DNA of 64,000 nt from Azospirillum sp. RU38E (GTDB lineage: Bacteria; Pseudomonadota; Alphaproteobacteria; Azospirillales; Azospirillaceae): contig NZ_FZOI01000001.1 of the NCBI RefSeq assembly GCF_900188385.1, forward strand, positions 124,001 through 188,000, in the 5' to 3' direction. The translations under genes and the position numbers were made by a program. This document shows positions 55,434 through 62,752 of the stretch, in pieces. Each line of letters begins with the position of its first letter. Positions within the stretch are counted from its first letter, which is position 1. The notes under the pieces are model-generated. The model was given only the letters and a program-made list of their open reading frames with translations, was not told the origin of the DNA and did no database searches.

Positions 55434-55648
55434 TGCCAGCGGTCATGCATGATGACCGTTGGCACGGCGGCGACCGCCGTGCGGCACGTGCCGCGGGAAG
55501 CCAAGCTGCCGGATGGCAGCGCCCGGCGCCTGAGGGAACGCAAAATCTCCCTGGATTGGTCACGATCAGGGGAGATTGGTATGAAGCGCGTTCCAGACAT
55601 GAAAACGGCGGGGCGTCCACAAGGGACGCACCCGCCGCTTTCTTCTTG
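55434..55648 (+). ncRNA. candidate structured small RNA ending in a terminator
   Basis: Successive stem-loops on the plus strand: 13-bp stem 55434-55446/55452-55464 with one G-U pair; GCGG-rich CGGCGG-CGA-CCGCCG (55465-55479); 14-bp palindrome GCGGCACGTGCCGC (55481-55494); GCTGCC-GGAT-GGCAGC (55505-55520); a nested pair with outer GGAACGC/GCGTTCC (55535-55541/55588-55594) and inner AATCTCCCTG/CAGGGGAGATT (55544-55553/55567-55577, one bulged G); and finally a 13-bp hairpin with one bulged A (55606-55637) followed by TT-TCTTCTT. This is too dense for chance in an intergenic gap. No known RNA family was recognised (not tmRNA, RNase P, SRP or 6S by their usual signatures). Confidence 0.45.
55606..55647 (+). 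terminator. intrinsic terminator of the structured RNA candidate
   Basis: CGGCGGG plus GCGTCC (55606-55618) pairs with GGACGC plus CCCGCCG (55624-55637) with one unpaired A at 55630 and loop ACAAG, followed by CTTTCTTCTT. Confidence 0.8.
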
Positions 55649-55913
55649 TACGGCCTGTCGGCCTCAGCCGGATGGGCGCAAACCTTCGTAACCCGCCTCA
55701 GCGCGGTGGCTTCGCCACAGAACGATCCGACCGAATGTCCGGCCAGCCACGGGAAGCCCCGGTCTGGTCGGTCTGGTGGCGGGGCCGGCCATCCAAACCG
55801 TCCCCGTCATGAAGAAATGGTGCGCCCTTGCCGGCTCCCGGTCAACCCGGTCCGGCACATGGCGCGGTGCGAAAGCATCCCGCCTGCCACATGGCTTGGC
55901 CTGCAATTGCCAG

Positions 55914-55940
55914 GGAACAAGAGGGGCGGGTCCGGCTGTT
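55914..55940 (+). promoter_or_regulatory. possible EcfG (general stress) promoter
   Basis: GGAAC at 55914-55918 and TGTT at 55937-55940, 18 bases apart. The EcfG consensus is GGAAC-N16-18-CGTT, so there is one mismatch. It would start transcription about 45 bases before the next ATG. Confidence 0.35.
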
Positions 55941-55991
55941 CTCTATCCAAGGCTTCTTGTTTTGCACAACAACCATGGTGAGGAGGGCCAG

Positions 55992-56546
55992 ATGCCGGAC
56001 CAGACGAACCCATCCAGCGAGAAAACCGCCGCCGAACTGGGCGAACAGGTGAAGGAGGTTGGTGCCAAGATGGTGGATGCCGCGCGGGAAAAGGTGCGCA
56101 GCGGCTTTGAAAAGCAGCAGCGCCGCGCGGCGGATGAAATCTCCGGCGTGGCTGGCGCCCTGAAGGATGCCGCCGACCGGCTGAAATCGGAAGATCGCGG
56201 CGGCACCGCCCATTATGTGAAGGCCGCCGCCGATCAGGCCGCCAAGCTGGCCGATCAGGTCCGCGACCATGGGCTGGATGATCTGGTAAGCCGGGCGGAA
56301 GGGCTGGCACGGCGCCAGCCGGAACTGTTTGTCGGCGGTGCGCTGCTGGCCGGTGTGGCCATCGGCCGTTTCCTGAAGGCCAGCAGCAACCGCCGCCGCA
56401 TGGCCGGTGATATTGATCTGGCCACCCGTCCCCGCACGGAGGCGCCCCCGGCCCGGCCCGTGCCGCCGGTGGGCGACGTGCCCACCACCGGCAATTTTGA
56501 TTACACCGTCACCGACACCGCGCCCGGCCCGCAGGCCATGCCATGA
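55992..56546 (+). CDS. amphipathic-helix membrane-associated stress protein
   Basis: 184 residues. Long amphipathic, apolipoprotein-like helices fill residues 12-100 (ELGEQVKEVGAKMVDAAREKVRSGFEKQQRRAADEISGVAGALKDAADRL). One hydrophobic segment (ELFVGGALLAGVAIGRFLKA, about 115-135) follows, then a Pro-rich tail. Similar proteins in alphaproteobacteria are called nutrient-deprivation-induced proteins. The start has AGGAGGG just upstream, and the stop overlaps the next gene as ATGA. Function unknown. Confidence 0.72.
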   Translation: MPDQTNPSSEKTAAELGEQVKEVGAKMVDAAREKVRSGFEKQQRRAADEISGVAGALKDAADRLKSEDRGGTAHYVKAAADQAAKLADQVRDHGLDDLVSRAEGLARRQPELFVGGALLAGVAIGRFLKASSNRRRMAGDIDLATRPRTEAPPARPVPPVGDVPTTGNFDYTVTDTAPGPQAMP

Positions 56547-56956
56547 GCATGGATGCGCCGGATGAAACGGCCCCGGCGGACAAGCCGCTGACCAGCCTGC
56601 TGACCGATCTGGTGGCCAGCATGACCGCTCTTGTCAGCAAGGAGGTGGAGCTGGCCAAGGCCGAGCTGATGGAAAAGGCCGCATCCGCCGGGCGCGGGGT
56701 GGGGCAGATCCTCTGCGGCGGGGCCTTTGCCTTTTGCGGCCTGCTGCTGCTGCTGGCGGCGGCCACCCTGGGGCTGGCCCATGTGATGCCCCCTTGGGCG
56801 GCGGCCCTGGTGGTGGGCGGGGCGGTGATCTTGCTGGGTCTGGTCCTGATGATGGCGGGGCGGGCCAAGCTGCAGGCGCTGACCCTCTCCCCCCGCCGGA
56901 CCCTGAATAATCTGCGCACCGACGCGCACGAGGTGGCTGACGCGGTGTCCCGCTGA
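56543..56956 (+). CDS. holin-X type (PF07332) membrane protein
   Basis: 137 residues. A helical N-terminus (SLLTDLVASMTALVSKEVELAKAELMEKAASAG) leads to two hydrophobic segments (GQILCGGAFAFCGLLLLLAAATLGLAHV and WAAALVVGGAVILLGLVLMMAGRAKL). This is the pattern of the actinobacterial holin-X family. Despite the name, such proteins are common chromosomal membrane proteins and need not be phage related; no phage genes are nearby. It is coupled to its upstream neighbour. Confidence 0.78.
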   Translation: MSMDAPDETAPADKPLTSLLTDLVASMTALVSKEVELAKAELMEKAASAGRGVGQILCGGAFAFCGLLLLLAAATLGLAHVMPPWAAALVVGGAVILLGLVLMMAGRAKLQALTLSPRRTLNNLRTDAHEVADAVSR

Positions 56957-56984
56957 GCCCCTGGATTTCTGCAAGGAGACAATG

Positions 56985-57917
56985 ATGACCTATGGCAGCA
57001 CCAATGGCGGCAATGGCAGCGCCTATGCCGGGACCGTCCGTTCCTCTAATCAGGCGCAGGCGGATACCGATTCGCTGAACTATACCGATCCCATGGCCAG
57101 TTACGGTGCCGTGCCGGATCATCCGGCCGATGCGGCGGACGAAGACCACCGGCCGCACGGGCGCGGCATCGGCACCATGCTGTCGGAACACAAGATCGCC
57201 CTGGGGGTGATCGGCGTCGGCATCGGCTGGCTGCTGTTCTCCGCCGCCCGCAAGACCGACACCTATGACCGCGCCGCCCATTGGGCGGAGAAGCGCACGG
57301 CCCAGGCGCGGGACCGGCTGCGCCACCAGTATCAAGACCTGTCGCACCGGGTGGAGGAAGGGCTGCACGAGGCCGGCCACCGGATTGAGGAGACGGCGCA
57401 TGAGCTTTCCGACAAGGCCGCTGACCTGCGGGCCCGCGCCACGCGCAAGCTGAACCGGATGCGCCATTCCCGCCAGTTGCACGAGCTGGGGCAGCGCTAT
57501 GCCAGCTATGGCGACAGCGCCTATGGCTTTGATTACGAGGATGATGCGGAGGGCCACCGCCGCTATCACCGCATCATCGCCGAAAGCGAGGCCATGGCCC
57601 AGCGCGCCCGCCGCCGGGCCGCCCGTATCAACCGCAGCTTCTGGGACATGGTGGATGACCATCCGCTGTCCGCCGGGCTGGCAGGGCTGGCGGTGGGGGC
57701 GGCCATCGGCGCCTGCCTGCCCGCCACCCGCACCGAGGATGAGTTGATGGGCAAGCAGCGCGACGACCTGCTGGAAGAAGCCCTGGCCAAGGGTCGGCGC
57801 ACGGCGGACAAGGCCGCGACAGTGGCCAAGGAAGCCGCCCATGCCGGGGCCGATGCCGCCGCGCGCAAGGCGGAGACGGTGGCCGATGAACAGGGGTTGA
57901 AGGCGGGGGTGGTATAA
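56985..57917 (+). CDS. DUF3618-like membrane protein
   Basis: 310 residues. A disordered Ser/Gly/Asp-rich N-terminus, one hydrophobic segment (KIALGVIGVGIGWLLFSAARKTD), a long coiled region (EKRTAQARDRLRHQYQDLSHRVEEGLHEAGHRIEETAHELSDKAADL), and a second hydrophobic patch (HPLSAGLAGLAVGAAIGACLPATRTEDELMGKQRDDLLEEA). The last part matches DUF3618-type tails. ATG 56985 is favoured over 56982 by AAGGAG spacing. Third gene of the membrane-stress operon. Function unknown. Confidence 0.75.
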   Translation: MTYGSTNGGNGSAYAGTVRSSNQAQADTDSLNYTDPMASYGAVPDHPADAADEDHRPHGRGIGTMLSEHKIALGVIGVGIGWLLFSAARKTDTYDRAAHWAEKRTAQARDRLRHQYQDLSHRVEEGLHEAGHRIEETAHELSDKAADLRARATRKLNRMRHSRQLHELGQRYASYGDSAYGFDYEDDAEGHRRYHRIIAESEAMAQRARRRAARINRSFWDMVDDHPLSAGLAGLAVGAAIGACLPATRTEDELMGKQRDDLLEEALAKGRRTADKAATVAKEAAHAGADAAARKAETVADEQGLKAGVV

Positions 57918-57926
57918 ACTCTCTTC

Positions 57927-57970
57927 CCCCTTGCCTGTATCCCGGGCGATGCCGGGATGCAGGCAAGGGG
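57927..57970. repeat. REP-like palindrome 4, likely bidirectional terminator
   Basis: CCCCTTGCCTG (57927-57937), one T, ATCCCGG (57939-57945), loop GCGATG, then CCGGGAT, one G, and CAGGCAAGGGG (57960-57970): an 18-bp stem with one T-G pair. It sits between two convergent genes. Same family of cores as the repeats at 14191, 42986 and 49649. Confidence 0.85.
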
Positions 57971-57977
57971 ATGCGCA

Positions 57978-59327
57978 TCACCGCACAAACCGCCCGACCA
58001 GTTCCAGATGCGAGGACCAGAGGAACTGGTCCACCGGCCAGACATCCGTCAACCGATAGCCACCCTCGATCAACAAGGCGGCGTCGCGGGTGAAGGTGGC
58101 GGGGTTGCAGGAAACGGCGACCAGCACCGGCACCGTTGATTTCGCCAGTTCGGCCGCCTGAGCCTGGGCCCCGGCCCGCGGCGGATCGAACAATACGGCG
58201 TCGAAACGATTGAGGTCATAGGGGGGCAGCGGGTCGCGGAACAGGTCGCGCCGTTCCACCGTCACCTGCCCCGGCGGGCGGATACGGGCGCCGGCCTGCA
58301 GCGATGCCACGGCATCGCCATCGCCTTCCACCGCATGAACACGGGCTTGTTGCGATAGCGGAAAGGTCAGTGTGCCGCTGCCGGCGAACAGGTCGGCCAC
58401 CTCTTTCGCCTCCCCGATCCCGGCCAGGGCGGCGGCGATGATGGCGGACTCCCCGGCGGGGCTGGCCTGTAAAAAGCTGCCGGGGGCGGGGGATTGGGAG
58501 ACAGGGCCGAAGGTGATGCTGCCCCGGCGGCGCATGGCGATGGGTTCCGCCGGCCGCCCTTCCTTGGCCCTCCAGCACAGCCGGGCCAGATCGGCGGATT
58601 CGGCAAAGGCGGCCAGGGTTTCCAGCACCCGCAGATCGGGCTCCGGCAGCCCCTCCAGCACCATGTCCACCCCGTCATCCAGCAGGGTCAGGGAGACATC
58701 GATCTGCTGCCCATCGGCCAGAATCTGGCTCAGCACCGCGCGCAGCGGGTTCAGCAGGGCCACCAGCGGCGGGGCCAGCACGGCGCATTCGGCCAGATCG
58801 ACCAGCTTGTGCGAATGCGCCTCGTTGAAGCCCAGCCAGGTCCGCCGGCCGCGCTGGGCCGCCACCAGGCTGGCCCGCCGCCGCCCGCCGGGGCCTGTGC
58901 GCGCCAGCGGGTGCAAGGTTACATCGTCGCCCAGCAGCCCCGCCCGGCCCAGGATGCTGGTCAGCATTTCCAGCTTCCAGGCGGTATAGGTTGCCTCATC
59001 CATGTGCTGGGCGACACAGCCGCCGCAACTGCCGAAATGCTGGCAGGCCGGATCCGTCCGGCCCGGTGCCTCCTCCAGCAGGCTGACGGGCACGCCCTCC
59101 CAGCCATCGGCCCGCGCCTCCCCGAACTTCACCATCAGCCGGTCGCCCGCCAGCGTCTGCGGCACATAAAGCCGGTGGCCCTGCCATTCCGCCAAGCCGT
59201 CACCCCGCCCGCCGACACGGGTGATGGTCACCTCCACCGGGCCATGGGTGGGCGGTTCCTGCCGCACCTTGGCGGGCGGGCGGTGGCTGGGGCGGGGCTT
59301 GCTGGTGTGCCGGCGGGGGGCGGCCAT
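57978..59327 (-). CDS. RNA (uracil-5-)methyltransferase, RlmD/TrmA family
   Basis: 449 residues. An N-terminal TRAM-like domain (VEVTITRVGGRGDGLAEWQGHRLYVPQTLAGDRLMVKF) is followed by an Fe-S cysteine cluster (CQHFGSCGGC), the Rossmann methyltransferase (VADLFAGSGTLTFPLS, FDPPRAGA), and the catalytic Cys in VAVSCNPATF. It methylates C5 of a uridine in 23S rRNA or tRNA; the exact target is undetermined. The basic N-terminal extension (residues 1-30) may bind RNA. Fe-S dependence links it loosely to the SUF operon. Confidence 0.9.
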   Translation of the reverse strand: MAAPRRHTSKPRPSHRPPAKVRQEPPTHGPVEVTITRVGGRGDGLAEWQGHRLYVPQTLAGDRLMVKFGEARADGWEGVPVSLLEEAPGRTDPACQHFGSCGGCVAQHMDEATYTAWKLEMLTSILGRAGLLGDDVTLHPLARTGPGGRRRASLVAAQRGRRTWLGFNEAHSHKLVDLAECAVLAPPLVALLNPLRAVLSQILADGQQIDVSLTLLDDGVDMVLEGLPEPDLRVLETLAAFAESADLARLCWRAKEGRPAEPIAMRRRGSITFGPVSQSPAPGSFLQASPAGESAIIAAALAGIGEAKEVADLFAGSGTLTFPLSQQARVHAVEGDGDAVASLQAGARIRPPGQVTVERRDLFRDPLPPYDLNRFDAVLFDPPRAGAQAQAAELAKSTVPVLVAVSCNPATFTRDAALLIEGGYRLTDVWPVDQFLWSSHLELVGRFVR

Positions 59328-59355
59328 TTGGGTGACTTTCGTTTCGGGGGCGAAA

Positions 59356-59793
59356 TTATAGAATGATGTTGTCGGCCAGAATGGCGCGGGCTTCCGGTGG
59401 CAACGGCATGGGGCGGCGGCTCTGCCGGTCGATCAGCACCATCCACGCCTCATGCGTGGCCGCGTTCGTTCCGTTTACGAAAAGACCGGCCAGGATGCTG
59501 AAGGAGCTGGTGCCGACCGTTCCGATGCCGACACCAATATCCAGCCGGGCGGGGCGATGCACCTCCGCGTTGAATTCGGTCCGGGTGGTTTTGATCACCA
59601 TCAGGCCGCCCGGCACCAGCGGGCGTATTTCCATCCGGTCCAACAGCGCCACCCGGCCATTCTCCATGATGATATTGATGGCATTATTGTTGGCATGGCC
59701 CAGCGGGTCCAGGTCGCCAAAGCGCACATGGTCCTGTACCCAGTGCCGAAAGCGGGCCGGGTCGCGCAACAGGTTCAGATCGATCGTCGTCAT
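59356..59793 (-). CDS. thioesterase of the 4-hydroxybenzoyl-CoA thioesterase fold
   Basis: 145 residues with the hotdog-fold motif VRFGDLDPLGHANNNAINIIMENGR, whose Asp-His region is the 4HBT active site. Acyl-CoA thioesterase activity is likely; the acyl chain is unknown. ATG 59793 (MTTIDLNLLRDPARFRHW) is chosen; an in-frame ATG at 59805 is possible and neither has a strong ribosome site. It lies just upstream of the methyltransferase on the same strand, 28 bp apart. Confidence 0.85.
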   Translation of the reverse strand: MTTIDLNLLRDPARFRHWVQDHVRFGDLDPLGHANNNAINIIMENGRVALLDRMEIRPLVPGGLMVIKTTRTEFNAEVHRPARLDIGVGIGTVGTSSFSILAGLFVNGTNAATHEAWMVLIDRQSRRPMPLPPEARAILADNIIL

Positions 59794-59958
59794 CCCACCG
59801 CGCATAGAGGCAGCCACCGTCCGGGTCAAGCCCGCTTACGTCGGGGGGCGTGCCCCGCCCGGGCATAGGTGGTGACCCACATTTCGGCAAGCAGGACGCG
59901 GCAAAGGATGTTAGAAGGGGGCTTACCGGTAATCTCTAATCCCGGAAGGGGTCCATCC

Positions 59959-60204
59959 ATGTCCGAACCGACCAACACCAGCGCCGCCGAGCAGCTTTTC
60001 GACAAGGCGCTCGACCTGGCCGAGAAGCATCTTGAAGCGGCCATGAAGGAAGGTGGTGCACTTTCCGGCTATGTGGCGATTGCCATGATCGAAGCAGCGG
60101 TGAACCAGGCCGTTGAAGAGACCAGCCATGAAGATGTGGCCGACATGCTGCGCGATCTGGCCGACCAGATCGAAGCCGACGCCGAGGAAGGTGACGAGGA
60201 GTAA
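59959..60204 (+). CDS. small acidic helical protein
   Basis: 81 residues, strongly acidic at the C-terminus (ADQIEADAEEGDEE) with helical AEQLFDKALDLAEKHLEAAM and AIAMIEAAVNQAVEETSHEDVADMLRDLADQIE segments. No family recognised with certainty. GGAAGGGG lies upstream of the ATG and a perfect terminator follows, which supports a real gene. Confidence 0.7.
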   Translation: MSEPTNTSAAEQLFDKALDLAEKHLEAAMKEGGALSGYVAIAMIEAAVNQAVEETSHEDVADMLRDLADQIEADAEEGDEE

Positions 60205-60282
60205 TCCTCGACGGACAACGGCCGCAAGGCTGAACGACAGGCGTTATGGGCACCCGTCAGGGTGTTGCTGACGCGCGCTGTG

Positions 60283-60314
60283 ACGCCCCGCCGATATTTT
60301 CGGCGGGGCGTTTT
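60283..60314. terminator. bidirectional terminator between small acidic gene and glgA
   Basis: ACGCCCCGCCG at 60283-60293 pairs with CGGCGGGGCGT at 60301-60311 around ATATTTT, followed by TTT. On the minus strand the same stem is followed by a weaker T run, and glgA ends just before. Confidence 0.85.
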
Positions 60315-60326
60315 GTTATCCGGGCC

Positions 60327-61820
60327 TTACTGCCCCGCCGCTTCCATTGCGGCCTTGTATGTGGCCACATAATTGCGGGCCGATGCCGCCCAGGAGACAT
60401 CGCGCCCCATGGCGTTGCGCTGCACCTGCCGCCACAGGTCGCTGCGGTGATAAAGGGTCAGCGCCCGGTCAATGGCGGGCAGCATGGCCGCCACGGTGAC
60501 GGGGGCGAAGGTGAAGCCGGTGGCGGTGCCGGCGGCCAGGCTGTCCTCCGTCACATCCGTCACCGTATCGGCCAGCCCGCCGACATGGGCTACCAGCGGC
60601 AGGCTGCCATAGCGCAGTGCATACATCTGGGTCAGGCCGCAGGGCTCAAACCGTGACGGCACCATCAGCACATCCACGCCGGCCTGCAGCCGGTGCGACA
60701 GCGCCTCGTCATAGCCCAGCACCAGCCCCACCCGGCCGGGGAAGCGGCGGGCGGCCCCGGCCAGCGCCTGTTCCAGCGCCGCACTGCCGGTGCCCAGCAC
60801 CACCAGTTGTGCGCCCCTTTCCACCAGATAGGGCAGTGCCTCCACCACCAGATCGATGCCCTTCTGGTCGGTCAGGCGGCTGACAATGCCGAACAGGGGG
60901 GCGTGCAGGTCGGGCGCCAGCCCGAAAATCCGCTGCAATTCCGCCTTGTTGGGGATTTTCGCCCCCAACTGGTCGGCATCATAGGGGCTGACCAGCAGCG
61001 GGTCATGCCGGCTGTCCCAGGCATCGGTATCGATGCCGTTCAGAATGCCTTCCAGGGCGGCGGCGCGGGCGCGTAACAGCCCGTCCAGCCCGAACCCCAT
61101 GGTTTCCCCCTGGATTTCGGTGGCATAGGTCGGGCTGACGGTGGTGAGCCGGTCGGAATAGACCAACCCTGCCTTCAGGAAACTGAGCTGGGAATGGAAT
61201 TCCAAGCCATTGGGCGTGTAGCTGTCCCAGGGGATGCCCAGGGTGGGCAGCAGGTCGGGCGGGTACAGGCCCTGGAAGGCCATGTTATGGATGGTGAAGA
61301 CGGTGCCGGGGCGCTTGGCATCACCAAAGGGCCAGAGCGGATGGCGCAGATAGGCGGCGGCCAAACCCGCCTGCCAGTCATGTCCATGCACCACCTCCGG
61401 CTTCCAGCCGGCCCGTCCACGCCCGCCATCGCCATCCAGCCCGATCAGGGCCGCCGTGCGGCCCAAGGCGGCGAAGCGCAGGTGATTATCGCTCCAATCC
61501 TTGCCGTCCGGCCCCAGATAGGGGTTGCCCTTGCGCCCGAAGAAAGAGGGTACATCCAGCGCGTAAACCGTGCTGCCATCCACCCCACGCCCGGACAACA
61601 GCCGGGCCGGCGCCTGGGAGGTGAGGCCCGGCATCCCGCGCAGGTCGCGCAGCGGCTTCACATTTTCCAGCTTTTCCAGCACGCCGGGATATCCCGGCAG
61701 CAGCAGCCGCACATCGGCCCCTTCGGCGCGCAGGGCGGCGGGCAAGGCCCCGGCCACATCCCCCAGACCCCCGGTCTTCACATAGGGCAGACATTCCGAC
61801 GTGACGAAAAGAACGCGCAT
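60327..61820 (-). CDS. glgA: glycogen (starch) synthase, ADP-glucose type
   Basis: 497 residues of the GT5 family that adds glucose from ADP-glucose to the glucan chain. The ADP-glucose motif K15-T-G-G-L is at the N-terminus ([15 protein letters not shown]). Other GT5 marks are [40 protein letters not shown] and the C-terminal nucleophile-region [22 protein letters not shown]. The start is ATG 61820 ([15 protein letters not shown]). It lies in line with map and glgC on the same strand, though map intervenes. Confidence 0.96.
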   Translation of the reverse strand: MRVLFVTSECLPYVKTGGLGDVAGALPAALRAEGADVRLLLPGYPGVLEKLENVKPLRDLRGMPGLTSQAPARLLSGRGVDGSTVYALDVPSFFGRKGNPYLGPDGKDWSDNHLRFAALGRTAALIGLDGDGGRGRAGWKPEVVHGHDWQAGLAAAYLRHPLWPFGDAKRPGTVFTIHNMAFQGLYPPDLLPTLGIPWDSYTPNGLEFHSQLSFLKAGLVYSDRLTTVSPTYATEIQGETMGFGLDGLLRARAAALEGILNGIDTDAWDSRHDPLLVSPYDADQLGAKIPNKAELQRIFGLAPDLHAPLFGIVSRLTDQKGIDLVVEALPYLVERGAQLVVLGTGSAALEQALAGAARRFPGRVGLVLGYDEALSHRLQAGVDVLMVPSRFEPCGLTQMYALRYGSLPLVAHVGGLADTVTDVTEDSLAAGTATGFTFAPVTVAAMLPAIDRALTLYHRSDLWRQVQRNAMGRDVSWAASARNYVATYKAAMEAAGQ

Positions 61821-61852
61821 GATGATTCCGAGAGCCTGTGAAACGGGTTGCG

Positions 61853-62695
61853 TTATCGGGATAACGGCTTGATCGCCCCCACCGGGCAATCCAGCCCGGC
61901 CGGCGACAGGGTGAAAATCTCCACCCCGTTCGCTGTCACCCCCACCGTATGTTCGAACTGGGCGGACAAGGACAGGTCGCGGGTAATGTTGGTCCAGCCA
62001 TCATCCAGCTGCCGCAGGCCGGGGCCGCCCTGGTTCAGCATCGGTTCCACGGTGAAGATCATGCCGGGCACCAGCTTCATGCCGCGTCCCGGCTTGCCCC
62101 AATGCATCACATCGGGTGCATCATGGAACACCCGGCCGATGCCGTGCCCCACATAATCGCGCACGCTGGAATAGCCGACGGCGCGGGCCATGCGGTCGAT
62201 GATATGGCCGACATCGCCCAGATGTTTGCCCGGCGCCACCTCATTGATGCCGGCCATGGTGGCATCATAGGTGGTGCGCACCAGATGGGCGGCGCGCGGG
62301 TTCACCGTCCCCACCAGATACATGCGGCTGGTATCGCCATACCAGCCGTCCAGAATGGCGGTGACGTCGATATTGACGATATCGCCATCCTTCAGCAGCA
62401 CCTTATCATCGGGCACGCCGTGATTGACGACATGGTTGGGGGAAATACAGCAGGATTTGGGATACCCGTGATAGCCCAGCGTGGCGGGAATGGCCCCTTG
62501 GTCGCGCATGAAGGTATCGGCGATACGGTCCAGCGCCCCGGTGCTGACACCCGGCTGCACATAGGGGGTGAGATGGTCCAGGCAGGCGGCGGCGATGCGG
62601 CCCGCCGCGCGCATGGCGGCAAAGCCGTCGGCCCCATGCAGGGGAACCCGCCGACCCATCGGGTCTAGCACGAAATCACCCGGATAGGTCTTCAT
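61853..62695 (-). CDS. map: methionine aminopeptidase, type I
   Basis: 280 residues. The five metal ligands of the pita-bread fold are present: D110, D121, H184, E217 and E249, plus the substrate-contacting H92 in NHGVPDD. It removes initiator methionine. The start is ATG 62695; a GTG three bases earlier is less likely. It sits between glgC and glgA on the same strand, an odd position for a housekeeping enzyme. A second Map may exist elsewhere in the genome. Confidence 0.95.
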   Translation of the reverse strand: MKTYPGDFVLDPMGRRVPLHGADGFAAMRAAGRIAAACLDHLTPYVQPGVSTGALDRIADTFMRDQGAIPATLGYHGYPKSCCISPNHVVNHGVPDDKVLLKDGDIVNIDVTAILDGWYGDTSRMYLVGTVNPRAAHLVRTTYDATMAGINEVAPGKHLGDVGHIIDRMARAVGYSSVRDYVGHGIGRVFHDAPDVMHWGKPGRGMKLVPGMIFTVEPMLNQGGPGLRQLDDGWTNITRDLSLSAQFEHTVGVTANGVEIFTLSPAGLDCPVGAIKPLSR

Positions 62696-62752
62696 CACGC
62701 CCCTCCCACGCCAGGGGGCGGCGAAGGCCCGGGCCGTCGCCGCCCATCCTGA

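Larger units (their letters stand above)
55222..55991. other. 770-bp intergenic region with structured RNA candidate
   Basis: No convincing gene: open frames here have arginine- and proline-rich shadows with no domain. Two elements are visible, the structured segment at 55434-55648 and a possible EcfG-type promoter at 55914-55940. From 55650 to 55913 only minor hairpins such as GTGGC-TTC-GCCAC are seen. Confidence 0.7.

Noticed and set aside
55358-55981. 207-codon frame in the intergenic gap before the stress operon
   Set aside because: No ribosome site, atypical Arg/Pro/Gly composition, and it overlaps the structured RNA candidate.
56543-56956. phage origin suggested by the holin-type gene
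   Set aside because: PF07332-type proteins are common chromosomal membrane proteins, and no phage gene, integrase or att repeat is nearby.
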